A DNA stretch of 64,000 bases from Geomonas subterranea (GCF_019063845.1 NZ_CP077683.1:1178001-1242000), one strand, 5' to 3'. Shown: positions 42,865-55,907, counted from the stretch's first letter. The notes: generated by a model from the sequence alone, not told the origin. Made by a program: numbers and translations.

Positions 42865-43749
42865 ATGGAGCTTTTAAACCAGGTAACGCAGTTCGTCATA
42901 TCAGGGCTCGCCACAGGTTCCATTTACGCCCTGATCGGCCTCAGCTTCGCCATCATCTTCAATTCGACAGGGATCATCAACTTCGCCCAGGGTGAGTTCG
43001 TAATGCTGGGCGGGGTGTTGACCATTTTCTCGCTGAACGTGCTGCAACTGCCGCTTTTGGCGGCCATCATCGTCGCGGTGGCGGTGACCACCGTAATCGG
43101 TCTTGTTTTCGAGCGGCTGGCCATCCGGCCGCTCAAAAACGCCACCCCGCTCTCGCTCATCATCATCACCATCGGCGCCAGCATCCTGATCCGTGGTTTG
43201 GTGATGCTGCTGTGGGGCAAGGACACCCAGGCGCTGCCGGCCTTCTCGGGGACCGACCCCATCAGCGTCGCAGGGGCCACCCTCTTGCCGCAGCACCTCT
43301 GGATCTTCGGCGTCACCGTCCTGGTCATCATCGGCTGCCGGCTCTTCTTCAACCACACCATCAGCGGCAAGGCCATGCGCGCCTGCTCATTCAACCCGCG
43401 CGCCGCCAACCTGGTGGGGATCAGCGTCGGGCGCATGGTGCTCTTCTCCTTCGTGATCAGCGCCGCCGTCGGTTCGCTGGCGGGCGTCATCATCGCGCCT
43501 CTCACCATGACCGCCTACGACGTCGGCGTCATGCTGGGGCTGAAGGGATTCTGCGCCGCCATCATGGGGGGGATGGGAAGCGGCCTCGGCACCGTGCTGG
43601 GGGGGCTCATCCTCGGCACCTTGGAGTCGCTTGGGGCGGGGCTCATCTCTTCGGGTTACAAGGACGCCATCGCGTTTTTCATCCTGCTCCTGATTCTTTT
43701 CATCAGGCCGCAGGGACTTTTCAAGAAGGGTGAAACAGAAAGGGTTTAA
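42865..43749 (+). CDS. livH: LivH-type ABC permease
   Basis: A 294-residue permease with about eight helices (SIYALIGLSFAIIFNSTGIINFAQGEFVMLGG at the start). The cytoplasmic coupling segment is AMRACSFNPRAANLVGISV, and the closing GGLILGTLESLGAGLISSGYKDAIAF is typical of LivH. It pairs with LivM to form the membrane channel. AGAGG is upstream of the ATG. Confidence 0.94.
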   Translation: MELLNQVTQFVISGLATGSIYALIGLSFAIIFNSTGIINFAQGEFVMLGGVLTIFSLNVLQLPLLAAIIVAVAVTTVIGLVFERLAIRPLKNATPLSLIIITIGASILIRGLVMLLWGKDTQALPAFSGTDPISVAGATLLPQHLWIFGVTVLVIIGCRLFFNHTISGKAMRACSFNPRAANLVGISVGRMVLFSFVISAAVGSLAGVIIAPLTMTAYDVGVMLGLKGFCAAIMGGMGSGLGTVLGGLILGTLESLGAGLISSGYKDAIAFFILLLILFIRPQGLFKKGETERV

Positions 43750-43758
43750 GGTTTTACT

Positions 43759-44724
43759 TTGAAATCGGACAGAATTAAATTTCTCGTTTTTGCCCTCGTG
43801 GTGCTGCTCATCCCTCTGCCGCTGTCGGGAGGGTATCTCACTAACGTCCTCATCTTCGTCGGGATCAACAGCGTGCTGGCCCTGGGGCTCAACCTCCTTT
43901 TGGGCTACGCCGGCCAGATATCGCTGGGGCAAGCCGCCTTCTTCGGCCTTGGCGCCTACGGTTCCGGCGTGCTGACCACCGCCTATGGCTTCAACCCGTG
44001 GCTTGCCATGATCGTGGTCGCCGCATGCGTCGCGCTTTTCGCCTTCGCCATAGGGTTCCCGGTGCTGCGCCTGAAGGGGCACTATCTCGCCATGGCCACC
44101 CTGGGCGTCGGCGTCATCGTAAACATCGCCTTAAACGAGACCGTCGATCTTACCGGCGGTCCCTCTGGCCTTTCCGGCATCCCCAACCTCGCCATCGGCA
44201 GCTTCACCTTCGACTCGGACGTGAAGAACTACTACCTGGTATGGGTCTTCGCGCTGGGGATGATCCTCCTGTCGCTGAACCTGGTCAACTCGCGTTTCGG
44301 CAGGGGGCTTCGCGCCATCCACGACTCGGAGGTGGCCGCGCGCGTCATGGGGGTCAACGCGAGGCTCATGAAGGTGCAGGTCTTCACGCTCTCGGCCTTC
44401 ATGTCGGCCATCATGGGGAGCCTGTACTGCCACGTGATGACTTTCATCTCTCCCAACTCCTTCGGTTTTCATTTCTCGGTCGAGATCCTCACCATGATCG
44501 TCATCGGCGGCCTGGGAAGCGTCTACGGTTCCATCCTGGGGGCGCTGCTCTTGACCCTGCTCCCGGAGATGCTGCGCACCTTCCAGGATTACGACATCAT
44601 CGTGTACGGGCTCTTGCTCATCACCATGACCATTTACCTCCCCGGCGGCCTGGTGGAGGGGATTCCTGCGCTGTTCCGGTGCCTGCTGCCGGCCAGGAAG
44701 GTGACGGAGGGGAGCGATGCTTAG
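43759..44724 (+). CDS. livM: LivM-type ABC permease
   Basis: A 321-residue permease starting at TTG 43759, as no ATG lies before the first helix. The hallmark LNLLLGYAGQISLGQAAFFGLGAYGSG and the coupling region GLRAIHDSEVAARVMGVN are present, with GGLGSVYGSILGALLLTLLPEMLR near the end. It follows livH by 9 bp and overlaps livG by 8 bp. Confidence 0.93.
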   Translation: MKSDRIKFLVFALVVLLIPLPLSGGYLTNVLIFVGINSVLALGLNLLLGYAGQISLGQAAFFGLGAYGSGVLTTAYGFNPWLAMIVVAACVALFAFAIGFPVLRLKGHYLAMATLGVGVIVNIALNETVDLTGGPSGLSGIPNLAIGSFTFDSDVKNYYLVWVFALGMILLSLNLVNSRFGRGLRAIHDSEVAARVMGVNARLMKVQVFTLSAFMSAIMGSLYCHVMTFISPNSFGFHFSVEILTMIVIGGLGSVYGSILGALLLTLLPEMLRTFQDYDIIVYGLLLITMTIYLPGGLVEGIPALFRCLLPARKVTEGSDA

Positions 44725-45469
44725 CCTGAACGGAATCGGCAAGAGGTTTGGCGGGCTGACCGCGCTGGAGCAGATCAGCTTCAACGTCGGCAAGGGGTCC
44801 ATCACCGGCATCATCGGGCCCAACGGCGCCGGCAAGACCACGCTCTTCAACGTGGCCACCGGGATCTATCCACCCTCGAGCGGGGCGGTCCTTCTCGAGG
44901 GTAGGGACATCTCCAAACTGCCGCCTGAAGGGCGTGCGCGGCTCGGGCTGGTGCGCACCTTTCAGAATATCGAGCTCTTCGGCAAGATGACCGTGCTGGA
45001 GAACGTCATGGTGGGCCTGCACACCCGGAGCAACTCCGGGCTTTTTGCCTGCTCCTTCAGGATGCCCTGGCAGATGAGCGAGGAGCGCCGTATCCGCGAA
45101 CGGGCCATGGAGCTTCTTGAATTTGTCGGGATACCGGATCTGGCGGGTGTCCAGGCCGGGACCCTTTCCTTCGGGAAGGGGAGACTCCTGGAGATCGCCC
45201 GGGCCATGGCCCTGGAGCCGAAGCTCCTCTTGATGGATGAGCCGGCGGCTGGGCTGAACAGCAGCGAGACCGCGGAGCTGGCGGAGTTGATCAAGAGGAT
45301 CCGTGACCTTGGTGTCACCGTGGCGCTGGTCGAGCACGACATGGACCTGGTCATGGACATCTGTGACCAGCTGGTGGTGCTCAACCTGGGGACCATGCTG
45401 GCCGAAGGGACGCCGAGGCAGATCCAGGACAACCCGGCCGTCATAACCGCGTACCTCGGCGAGGAATAG
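44717..45469 (+). CDS. livG: LivG-type ABC ATPase
   Basis: A 250-residue ATPase: Walker A GPNGAGKT, Q-loop RTFQNIELFGKMTV, signature LSFGKGRLLEIARAM (Gly-Lys in place of the common Gly-Gly), Walker B LLLMDEPAAGLN, H-loop VEHDMDLVMDICDQ. The RTFQNIELF and EPAAGLN wording is that of LivG. The 3' end of the gene, including the GEE codons and stop, is repeated twice downstream in a duplicated element. Confidence 0.93.
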   Translation: MLSLNGIGKRFGGLTALEQISFNVGKGSITGIIGPNGAGKTTLFNVATGIYPPSSGAVLLEGRDISKLPPEGRARLGLVRTFQNIELFGKMTVLENVMVGLHTRSNSGLFACSFRMPWQMSEERRIRERAMELLEFVGIPDLAGVQAGTLSFGKGRLLEIARAMALEPKLLLMDEPAAGLNSSETAELAELIKRIRDLGVTVALVEHDMDLVMDICDQLVVLNLGTMLAEGTPRQIQDNPAVITAYLGEE

Positions 45470-45913
45470 CTCCATCCCCTTTTCTCCGGTCCCTCTCCCT
45501 GTGGGAGAGGGTGCCCGAAGGGCGGGTGAGGGAGATGCCCCAGCGAGAGTGACGCCTGTTTGCGTCGCCCTCACCCCCAGCCCCTCTCCCAAAGGGCGAG
45601 GGGGGAATGACACGGCGAGGAGTAGTTCCATCCCCGGTCCCTCTCCCTCTGGGAGAGGGTGCCCGAAGGGCGGGTGAGGGAGATGCCCCGAGCGAGAGTG
45701 ACGCCTACTTGCGTCTCCCTCACCCCCAGCCCCTCTCCCAAAGGGCGAGGGGGGAATGACACGGCGAGGAGTAGCTCCATCCCTTTATTCCGGTCCCTCT
45801 CCCTCTGGGAGAGGGTGCCCGAAGGGCGGGTGAGGGAGATGCCCCGAGCGAGAGTGGTGCCAATTTGCGTCGCCCTCACCCCCAGCCCCTCTCCCAAAGG
45901 GCGAGGGGGGACA
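45458..45913. repeat. Three tandem copies of an element that includes the end of livG
   Basis: Copies begin at 45458, 45614 and 45763, each with CGGCGAGGA(A/G)TAG followed by (C/T)TCCATCCC. The body is CCCTCTCCC...GGGAGAGGG, a GGGCGGGTGAGGG turn, and ACCCCCAGCCCCTCTCCC with a GGGCGAGGGGGG end. Copy lengths are about 156, 149 and 151 bp. The first nine to twelve bases of each copy equal the terminal codons and stop of livG. The array sits inside the liv operon, between livG and livF. Confidence 0.92.
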
Positions 45914-45930
45914 ACCAAGGACAACCGTTA

Positions 45931-46674
<744 letters not shown>

Positions 46675-46676
46675 CT

Positions 46677-47978
46677 ATGCAGATTTGGGAGCCAGATTAC
46701 GAGTGCATGCCGCGGGAGGAGATCGAGCAGCTCCAGTTGGAGCGGCTCCAGGCTACTCTGAACCGCGTTTACAAGAACGTTACCTGCTACCGCAACAGGT
46801 TCAAGGAGATGGGGATCGTCCCCGAGGACGTCAGGTCCCTCGCCGACCTGGCCAAGCTCCCGTTCACCACCAAGGAGGACCTGCGCCTCAACTACCCGTA
46901 CGGCATGTTCGCGGTGCCGCTGCGCGAGGTGGTCCGCATCCATTCCTCCTCCGGCACCACCGGCAAGCCCACCGTCGTGGGCTACACCAAGCACGACCTG
47001 AAGGTCTGGTCGAGCCTCGTGGCGCGCTTCATGACCGCGGCGGGGGTCAACAGCGATGACGTGGTGCAGATCGCCTTCGGCTACGGACTCTTCACCGGCG
47101 CCTTCGGCCTGCACTACGGCTCCGAGATGATCGGCGCCTCCGTTATCCCGATGGGCGCGGGGAACACCGAGAAGCAGATCATGATCATGCAGGACTACCG
47201 CACCACCGCGCTTGTTTCCACCCCGAGCTACGCCGTCACCATCGCGGAGCGGATGGAGAAGATGGGCATCGACCCCAAGAACCTCACCTTGAAGGTCGGT
47301 CTCTTCGGCGGGGAGCCCTGGTCCGAGGCTATGCGCCGCGAGATCGAGGAGCGGCTCGGCATCACCGCCACAGACAACTACGGCCTCTCCGAGGTCATCG
47401 GCCCGGGTGTCGCCGGCGAGTGCCTGTGCAAACGCGGCATGCACATCTCCGAAGACCACTTCATCGCCGAGATCATCGATCCGGACACGGGCGCTGTGCT
47501 TCCTCCGGGGAGCGTAGGCGAACTGGTGCTCACCTCGCTCACCAAGGAAGCCTTCCCCATGGTCCGTTACCGGACCCGCGACATCACCTCTCTGGACTAC
47601 GAAAAGTGCGACTGCGGCAGAACCATGGTGCGCATGAAGAAGACCATGGGGCGTTCCGACGACATGCTCATCATCAAGGGGGTCAACGTCTACCCGTCGC
47701 AGATCGAGGATGTGCTGTTCGCCATCGAGGGGTGCCAGCCGCACTACCAGTTGGTCGTGGACCGCAAAGGGGCGCTGGATACACTGGAAATCCGCATCGA
47801 GGTGACCGAAAACATCTTCTTCGACGAGATGAAGAAACAAAAGGCCTTCCTGGACAAGGTGGAGAAGAAGATCGATTCCGTGCTCGGCGTTGGGGCGGTG
47901 GTAAAACTGGTGGAGCCCAACAGCATCCCGAGGGCTGAAGGCAAAGCATGTCGCGTCATTGACAACAGAAAAATCTAG
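46677..47978 (+). CDS. paaK: Phenylacetate-CoA ligase (second copy)
   Basis: A 433-residue paralogue of the ligase at 38386. It has the same architecture: [30 protein letters not shown], the P-loop [34 protein letters not shown], and [20 protein letters not shown]. It starts 2 bp after the livF stop, with GGGAGAGG upstream. The two copies bracket the Liv transporter, which suggests the imported compound or its transaminated, decarboxylated product becomes an aryl- or acyl-acetyl-CoA. Confidence 0.93.
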   Translation: MQIWEPDYECMPREEIEQLQLERLQATLNRVYKNVTCYRNRFKEMGIVPEDVRSLADLAKLPFTTKEDLRLNYPYGMFAVPLREVVRIHSSSGTTGKPTVVGYTKHDLKVWSSLVARFMTAAGVNSDDVVQIAFGYGLFTGAFGLHYGSEMIGASVIPMGAGNTEKQIMIMQDYRTTALVSTPSYAVTIAERMEKMGIDPKNLTLKVGLFGGEPWSEAMRREIEERLGITATDNYGLSEVIGPGVAGECLCKRGMHISEDHFIAEIIDPDTGAVLPPGSVGELVLTSLTKEAFPMVRYRTRDITSLDYEKCDCGRTMVRMKKTMGRSDDMLIIKGVNVYPSQIEDVLFAIEGCQPHYQLVVDRKGALDTLEIRIEVTENIFFDEMKKQKAFLDKVEKKIDSVLGVGAVVKLVEPNSIPRAEGKACRVIDNRKI

Positions 47979-48082
47979 ACTAGCATTGATTCCGCTTTTG
48001 CTTTCAAGCCGGGTGTCAATGACAAGGCTGCAAGCATACTCGACTGGGGCACGCCCCCCCGATACTACCAAGGAGGAATCAA

Positions 48083-48415
48083 ATGAAGAAAGTTGCCATT
48101 TTTACTGCTGCTGTGCTGTCTATGTCGGTGATCGCTGTTCCCGCCTTCGCGGAGGCCAAGAAGGGCGAGAAGATCGACGCCAAGGCGAAGTTCGACCAGC
48201 ACTGTGTCGCCTGCCACCCGAAAGGCGGCAACCTCATCAATCCCAAGAAGGGGCTGGGCAAGAAGGACCTCGCCGCCAACGGCGTCAAGACCGAGAAGGA
48301 CATCGTTGCCAAGATGCGCAATCCCGGTCCGGGCATGACCAAATTCGACGCCAAGGCCGTGCCCGACGCCGAAGCCAACGCGATAGCGAAGTACATCCTG
48401 GCTACCTTCAAGTAA
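48083..48415 (+). CDS. Monoheme c-type cytochrome
   Basis: A 110-residue exported protein. The signal peptide is cleaved after AFA (about 23). One heme motif, CVACH (41-45), is present, with the likely axial Met at M85 in NPGPGMTKFD. The size and Met-ligand spacing match class I small cytochromes (c553/c6-like). It would carry electrons in the periplasm. AAGGAGG precedes the ATG. It follows the ligase gene by 104 bp and ends at a terminator, so it may be a separate unit. Confidence 0.93.
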   Translation: MKKVAIFTAAVLSMSVIAVPAFAEAKKGEKIDAKAKFDQHCVACHPKGGNLINPKKGLGKKDLAANGVKTEKDIVAKMRNPGPGMTKFDAKAVPDAEANAIAKYILATFK

Positions 48416-48441
48416 ATCCCGTTTCAGATAGGAACCTCCAT

Positions 48442-48480
48442 AAGCACCTGCCGGCCCCGCGCCTGCAGGTGCTTTTTTTT
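48442..48480 (+). terminator. Terminator of the cytochrome gene
   Basis: AAGCACCTGC and GCAGGTGCTT (10 bp) around a 13-nt loop, then T8. Confidence 0.92.
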
Positions 48481-48741
48481 CCTACGGGGCAGTTGTGAGC
48501 CAGGGCATGGATGCCTCGCAGGACAGTCCACGCCCTCACGTCCCCCCTTTGCGAAGGGGGGAGACGTGATGCACCTGCAAACCTTCGTGCAACTCACAGG
48601 TGCTCTCCAGAATTCTTCAAAGAACCTGGGATGCGAGCGCTTGAGCATCTCCCCGTCAAAGAACTCTATTATTCCAAACGGCATTAATGGCCCCAGTTTT
48701 TTAAGCACACCGCCCGCCTTTTACCCCTCTCCCGAGGGGGA

Positions 48742-48951
48742 GTGTTGTGGACGGCGGCCAAGGCCGCCCTCGTCACCGGCATCCTGGTCGAGTTGCTGCC
48801 GGTGCGCTCTCCGTTGAAGAGGAAGGTGAGCGGGGCCCTCACCACCATCGGGGCCATCTGTCTGCGCTTTGCGCTGCTGGAAGCGGGTAAGACCGCCGCG
48901 CGTGAGCCGCGGGCGACCTTCAACGTGCAGCGCAGCAGGATGCGGCGCTGA
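48742..48951 (+). pseudogene. Probable 3' remnant of an NrfD-type membrane subunit
   Basis: A 69-codon open frame whose translation reads like the last transmembrane helix and tail of NrfD/PsrC-type membrane subunits: LVTGILVELLPVRSPLKRKVSGALTTIGAICLRFALLEAG, then KTAAREPRATFNVQR. No start with a ribosome binding site exists, the region upstream is a C/G-rich element, and no partner iron-sulfur subunit is nearby. I read it as a degraded gene end. The family label is tentative; that it is a fragment of a membrane protein is more secure. Confidence 0.5.
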
Positions 48952-48978
48952 GGGTGGCAGGTAAGGGTCGGCATAAGC

Positions 48979-49014
48979 AAAGAGCGCCGCAGAAAAACTG
49001 CGGCGCTCTTTTTT
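48979..49014 (+). terminator. Terminator after the membrane-protein remnant
   Basis: AAAGAGCGCCGCAG and CTGCGGCGCTCTTT form a perfect 14-bp stem around AAAAA with a T run. The surrounding gap 48481-49151 otherwise holds C/G-rich elements near 48540-48565 and 49095-49135. Confidence 0.93.
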
Positions 49015-49151
49015 GTTCACTCGGGAAGTCCACTTTCCCCTCAGAGAAGGTGCCGGGAGGGGGCGGGGCTTCATGCGGCACATTGCCTATTGCAGCGCCC
49101 TCACCCCCAGCCCCTCTCCCAAAGGGCGAGGGAGGATTTTTGGGGGGGTGC

Positions 49152-49532
49152 TTAAAGGGTCTGCTTTGCGGCAAGGATCTTGATCTCCATCACGGCCCGC
49201 GCCCACGGGAAGGCGGCTTTGGTCGAGTCGAAGGTGGGGCCGGAATGGACGATGGTTCCTGTTCCTTCCACGAAGAACCCCGTGCCGGGGCCGTGACTCC
49301 CTTCCACTTCGCGTGTGCCCAGCGTGATCAGGACTCTCGGGTTCTGGGCCAGGTTGTTCTCCGTCACGTGCATGTAGCCGACCGGTACCAGGAGCTTCCC
49401 GTCTGCGCTGATCCTCAGGTAGCTGTTCCAGGTGTTGACCATGTGCGGGCCTTCGATCCCCTGTGTCACTATGGCCACCACGCCCTCATGCGCCATCACT
49501 TCTTTCATCTTCTCAGGAATCGGGATCATCAT
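49152..49532 (-). CDS. Pyridoxamine 5'-phosphate oxidase-like FMN-binding protein
   Basis: A 126-residue split-barrel protein: IPEKMKEVMAHEGVVAIVTQG...HMVNTWNSYLRISADGKLLVPVGYM, then NNLAQNPRVLITLGTREVEG and FFVEGTGTIV. These match the PPOX-family flavin-binding barrel that often appears as small general oxidoreductases. It starts behind AGGAGG and is the third gene of a minus-strand unit (MFS, VOC, PPOX), 19 bp after the VOC gene. Confidence 0.82.
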   Translation of the reverse strand: MMIPIPEKMKEVMAHEGVVAIVTQGIEGPHMVNTWNSYLRISADGKLLVPVGYMHVTENNLAQNPRVLITLGTREVEGSHGPGTGFFVEGTGTIVHSGPTFDSTKAAFPWARAVMEIKILAAKQTL

Positions 49533-49551
49533 ATAGCACCTCCTTTGGTGG

Positions 49552-49932
49552 TTACCACTGTCTCAGTTCGATGGGGAAACCGTCGCAATCACGTATTTCG
49601 GCACGCTTGGAACTGCCGAGTGTTACCGGTCCCCAACTGGGGGTGACGCCTTTGCCGGCCAGGTAGGCGAGGGCGGCGTCCATGTCTTCCACCTCCAGCG
49701 CCATCATCCGGTAACCGGTGCCCCAGGGTTCCAGGGCGGATATGGCTGCATCCTGCACCCGCATAAGCTCGAGCACCGTGTCGCCAAGCGCGAGGTATGC
49801 GATTTCTTCCAGCGGCGCCGCGGCCACCGCCATTTTCTCCTTGATGGAAAACCCGAGAATCTCCGTATAGAACTTGATGGAGCGTTCGAAGTCGCACGGG
49901 ATTATCTCAATGTGATCGATTCTTTTGAACAT
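49552..49932 (-). CDS. VOC superfamily (glyoxalase/bleomycin resistance-like) protein
   Basis: A 126-residue protein with two beta-alpha-beta-beta-beta modules: FKRIDHIEIIPCDFERSIKFYTEILGF, then TGYRMMALEVEDMDAALAYLAGKGV. The metal ligands H7 and a late Glu (IELRQW) fit the VOC fold. The reaction is unknown; it may be a lyase, isomerase or binding protein. It lies 48 bp after the MFS gene and 19 bp before the PPOX gene on the same strand. Confidence 0.85.
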   Translation of the reverse strand: MFKRIDHIEIIPCDFERSIKFYTEILGFSIKEKMAVAAAPLEEIAYLALGDTVLELMRVQDAAISALEPWGTGYRMMALEVEDMDAALAYLAGKGVTPSWGPVTLGSSKRAEIRDCDGFPIELRQW

Positions 49933-49980
49933 GATTACCTCTTTACTGGAATATCTACTTACCGTCTTACTTGTGATCGT

Positions 49981-51183
49981 TTATTTTGCTTCCGCTATGA
50001 GTGGGACCTCGGGCGCTTTCTCAGGCACCCGCATCCACTGTGCCGCTATGAGTGAGATGACGCCTAGCACTGTGCCGCCGATGAAAGGTATGCGGTAATC
50101 CATCATCCAGAAGTATCCCCCCAGGGCGGGCAGGAACACGGCCGCAATGTGGTTGATGGTGAACCCCACAGACATCGACGATGCGATATCAGCGGGATCG
50201 GCCACCTTCTGGAAGTACGTCCTGATCGCGACCTCGAAATTGTAGAGGATGTTGTCCAGTATGTACATGAGCATGACCAGATTTTTGGATGTGGTGAACG
50301 CGTAGACCAGGAAGATGACGATGACGCCCGAATACTCGATGGAGGAGATGGTGCGCTCGCCGAAGTGGTTGATCGCTTTGCCGATCAGTGAGTTGAGGAT
50401 GTAGGCCACCACGTTGTTCACGATGAAGAGGATGGTCATCTCGCGCACCGTGAAATGGAACACCTGGACCAGGAGCAGGATGGAGAAGACCACGAAGATC
50501 TGGCGCCGGGCGCCGGAGAGAAGCGTCAAAAGATAAAAGAGCGAATACCGGCGGCGCAGGATCATCTTCTTGCGCTGCGGCACGATCCCGGCGTGGGTGG
50601 GGTTTTGGAACAGCCCCCAGATCCCGGCTGCGAGGACCAGGGCGCCGATGGCGAGATACATCTCGCGGTACTGCGCCACTCCGCTCAGGCAGTACACGAT
50701 GATCCCCGCCACTACGCTCGACACCGCTGCGAGCGCGCGCAGCCGGCCGAAGATGAGCGGCGACAGCGCCGTCGAAAAATACTGCAGCGTGAGGGACTGG
50801 TTGGTGCTCTCGTAGTAGTGGAATCCGAAGCTCATCACCACGGTGGTGAAGATGACCCATCCGTAGGAGGGGATCAGCGCCGTGATGCCGGTGCCGAGCC
50901 CAAGTAGCGCCACCGAAAGCGCCGCCAGCTTGTGCTCGCGTACCAGCAGCAGGACGAACACCACCAGGAGCGACAAGAGACCCGGGATCTCGCGCACGGA
51001 CTGGGTCACGCCCACCTGGCTTCCGTTCAGATGAACCATTTCGGCGGCGAAGTTGTTGAAAAGGATGGTATATCCCTGCAGCCCGATGGTCGAGGCGGCG
51101 GTGAGCACCACCAGAAAGCGCAACATCGGGCGCTGTTCCGAGGCCAAAAGCCCCATGTCGAATTTTCCCAGTACACCTTTCAT
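49981..51183 (-). CDS. MFS transporter of unknown substrate
   Basis: A 400-residue protein with about twelve helices. It lacks a strongly conserved MFS A-motif (the loop reads VREHKLAALS). The region PSYGWVIFTTVVMSFGFHYYESTNQSLTLQYFSTALSPLIFGRLRALAAVSSVV is distinctive and resembles unnamed MFS groups found in anaerobes. It begins the minus-strand MFS-VOC-PPOX unit. The substrate and direction are unknown; export of a reactive or toxic small molecule is a plausible guess from the neighbours. Confidence 0.78.
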   Translation of the reverse strand: MKGVLGKFDMGLLASEQRPMLRFLVVLTAASTIGLQGYTILFNNFAAEMVHLNGSQVGVTQSVREIPGLLSLLVVFVLLLVREHKLAALSVALLGLGTGITALIPSYGWVIFTTVVMSFGFHYYESTNQSLTLQYFSTALSPLIFGRLRALAAVSSVVAGIIVYCLSGVAQYREMYLAIGALVLAAGIWGLFQNPTHAGIVPQRKKMILRRRYSLFYLLTLLSGARRQIFVVFSILLLVQVFHFTVREMTILFIVNNVVAYILNSLIGKAINHFGERTISSIEYSGVIVIFLVYAFTTSKNLVMLMYILDNILYNFEVAIRTYFQKVADPADIASSMSVGFTINHIAAVFLPALGGYFWMMDYRIPFIGGTVLGVISLIAAQWMRVPEKAPEVPLIAEAK

Positions 51184-51418
51184 GCGAGACTCCGGTTGTG
51201 AATGCTACCTGCGGCACCCGTCGCCGCGCAGAGCGCTATCTTTAGCACCGATGGTCTCCGCTGTACATACTGCTTTCTCTAATGATCGCGAGACGGCTTG
51301 ACTTTAATGGGGCGCCAGCTACTTTTTATGGATGTTTTTCAACGCACGACCCGCCCTGCCACAATGGTAATGGCAGGGAAGGGGACTGTATCAACTCTGG
51401 ATGGCAAAGGAGGAACTC

Positions 51419-51577
51419 ATGCAGAAGTACCGCTGTACCGTTTGTGGTTATGTCTATGATCCTGAGGTGGGCGACATCGATAGTGGCGTGGCCCCGGGAA
51501 CGGCCTTTGAGGATATTCCTGATGACTGGGTTTGCCCGGTGTGCGGCGTCGACAAGAGCATGTTCGAACCCGAATAA
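51419..51577 (+). CDS. Rubredoxin
   Basis: A 52-residue rubredoxin with the four iron ligands C6, C9, C39 and C42 (RCTVCGY and [10 protein letters not shown]) and the typical YDPEVGD and IPDDWVCP segments. AAAGGAGG precedes the ATG. It is a small one-electron carrier in the cytoplasm, encoded 17 bp before a flavoprotein that can reduce it. Rubredoxin in anaerobes feeds superoxide reductases, rubrerythrins or oxidases. Confidence 0.97.
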   Translation: MQKYRCTVCGYVYDPEVGDIDSGVAPGTAFEDIPDDWVCPVCGVDKSMFEPE

Positions 51578-51594
51578 ACTGCAGGGGAGATCTC

Positions 51595-52929
51595 ATGAAG
51601 TGCGTCATCATCGGCGGCATTGCCGCCGGCCTTTCGGCTGCGAGCCAGATCAAGAGGCAGTCTCCGGAGGCCGATGTGATCGTCCTCGAGAAGAGCGGCG
51701 ACGTCTCCTACGCCGCCTGCGGAATGCCGTACAACCTATTCTTCAAGGACCGGCCGGTGGAGAGGCTCTACGCCATGCCGCTGGAGGTAATACGCGGCGA
51801 GCGCGGGGTCGACTACAGGCTGCACCAGGAAGTCACCCGGATCGACGCAGGCGGTAAATGGGTTGAGGTCACCGACCTGCAAACCGGTAAAAGCTACAGT
51901 GAAAGTTACGACTTCCTGATCTATGCCACCGGGAATAAAGCGATCCATCTGGACATCCCCGGCTTCGACGCCATCGACGTCTTCTATTTTCGTACCCTGG
52001 AAGATACCCGCCGGGCAAAGGAATTCCTCTATCAAAAGCCTCCCGCGAAGGTACTCCTTGTCGGGGCAGGTTATACCAACCTCGAAGTCGCCGATGTCCT
52101 CACCAACCTGAAGCTCGCCCCGGTGATCCTGGAGAAGGCACCGCTGATCCTCCCCTCCTTCTGCGAGGAGGTGCGCGAGAAGGTCGTGGCGAAGGCGCGG
52201 GAAAAGGGGGTCGAGCTGCTGACCGGCGTCGACATCGAGGAAAAGTCTGGGCGACAGGTGAAGACTTCCGCCGGGACCTTCGATGCCGATATGGTGGTAG
52301 TTGCCGCGGGGGCCAGGCCCAATACCGCCCTCTTTGCCGCGGCGGGGGGGGAGCTGGGTGTTGCCGGCGCAGTGAAGGTGGACCGCTACCTGCGCACCAA
52401 CCTCGACGGCGTCTTTTCCGGCGGTGACTGCGCGGAGCACTACGTGCGGCAACTGGGACTCAACTCCTACTTCCCTCTCGGACCGGCGGCAAACAAGCAG
52501 GGGCGGGTCATCGGCCACAACATCTGCAACCCCGACCGGATGACGGAGTTCTGGGGGATCGACCAGACCGCGGTCTTCAAGTTTTTCGACTACACCGTGG
52601 CCACGACCGGGCTCAGCGAGCGGCAACTGCAGACGCTCGGCAAGGACGTGGTCAAGGTGGTGGTGGACGGCCCGACCCGTGGGGAGTTCCCCGGTGGCGG
52701 CACCATCCGCATCGTGCTTTTGTGTGAGAAAGGAAGCGGTCTCCTGCTCGGTGGGCAGATGGTCGGCGAGGACGTGGTGGCCAAGCGGCTGGATATCCTG
52801 GCGACTGCCATCTACAAGAAGATGACCGTTTTCGAGATCGCCGAGCTGGATCTGAGCTATTCCCCGCCTTACGCGCCGGTATGGGACCCGGTCCTGGTCG
52901 CCGCGAACGTCGCGGTAAAAAAAGTCTGA
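51595..52929 (+). CDS. CoA-disulfide reductase-like FAD/NAD(P)H oxidoreductase
   Basis: A 444-residue flavoprotein of the NADH oxidase/CoA-disulfide reductase class. FAD motif GGIAAGLSAASQIKR (7-21), active-site C42 in SYAACGMPYN, the NADH-binding GAGYTNLEVADVLTNL, and VFSGGDCAEHYV near the end. The single redox Cys distinguishes it from thioredoxin reductase-like enzymes. It could reduce CoA disulfide, oxygen or peroxide, and could also pass electrons to the rubredoxin encoded upstream. The start is fixed by GGGGAG before ATG 51595. Confidence 0.9.
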   Translation: MKCVIIGGIAAGLSAASQIKRQSPEADVIVLEKSGDVSYAACGMPYNLFFKDRPVERLYAMPLEVIRGERGVDYRLHQEVTRIDAGGKWVEVTDLQTGKSYSESYDFLIYATGNKAIHLDIPGFDAIDVFYFRTLEDTRRAKEFLYQKPPAKVLLVGAGYTNLEVADVLTNLKLAPVILEKAPLILPSFCEEVREKVVAKAREKGVELLTGVDIEEKSGRQVKTSAGTFDADMVVVAAGARPNTALFAAAGGELGVAGAVKVDRYLRTNLDGVFSGGDCAEHYVRQLGLNSYFPLGPAANKQGRVIGHNICNPDRMTEFWGIDQTAVFKFFDYTVATTGLSERQLQTLGKDVVKVVVDGPTRGEFPGGGTIRIVLLCEKGSGLLLGGQMVGEDVVAKRLDILATAIYKKMTVFEIAELDLSYSPPYAPVWDPVLVAANVAVKKV

Positions 52930-52939
52930 GGAGAAAAGC

Positions 52940-55753
<2,814 letters not shown>

Positions 55754-55779
55754 GCGCAGGCACAGTCAACCGCATCAAC

Positions 55780-55907
55780 CTGTAGGGGCGAATAATCATT
55801 CGCCCCTTTTTCTTTGCACACAATGTTGAAACTTGAGCCTCGGCTTCCGTCCTGCGTCCTGCGGCGTCATCCAACCAAAGGCGGGCGAATGATTATTCGC
55901 CCCTACA
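55780..55907. repeat. Pair of inverted GTAG-type palindromic repeats
   Basis: Copies at 55780-55806 (CTGTAGGGGCGAATAATCATT...) and 55883-55907 (reverse orientation, ending CCCCTACA) flank 76 bp, between the aconitase gene and the metal operon promoter. Confidence 0.88.
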
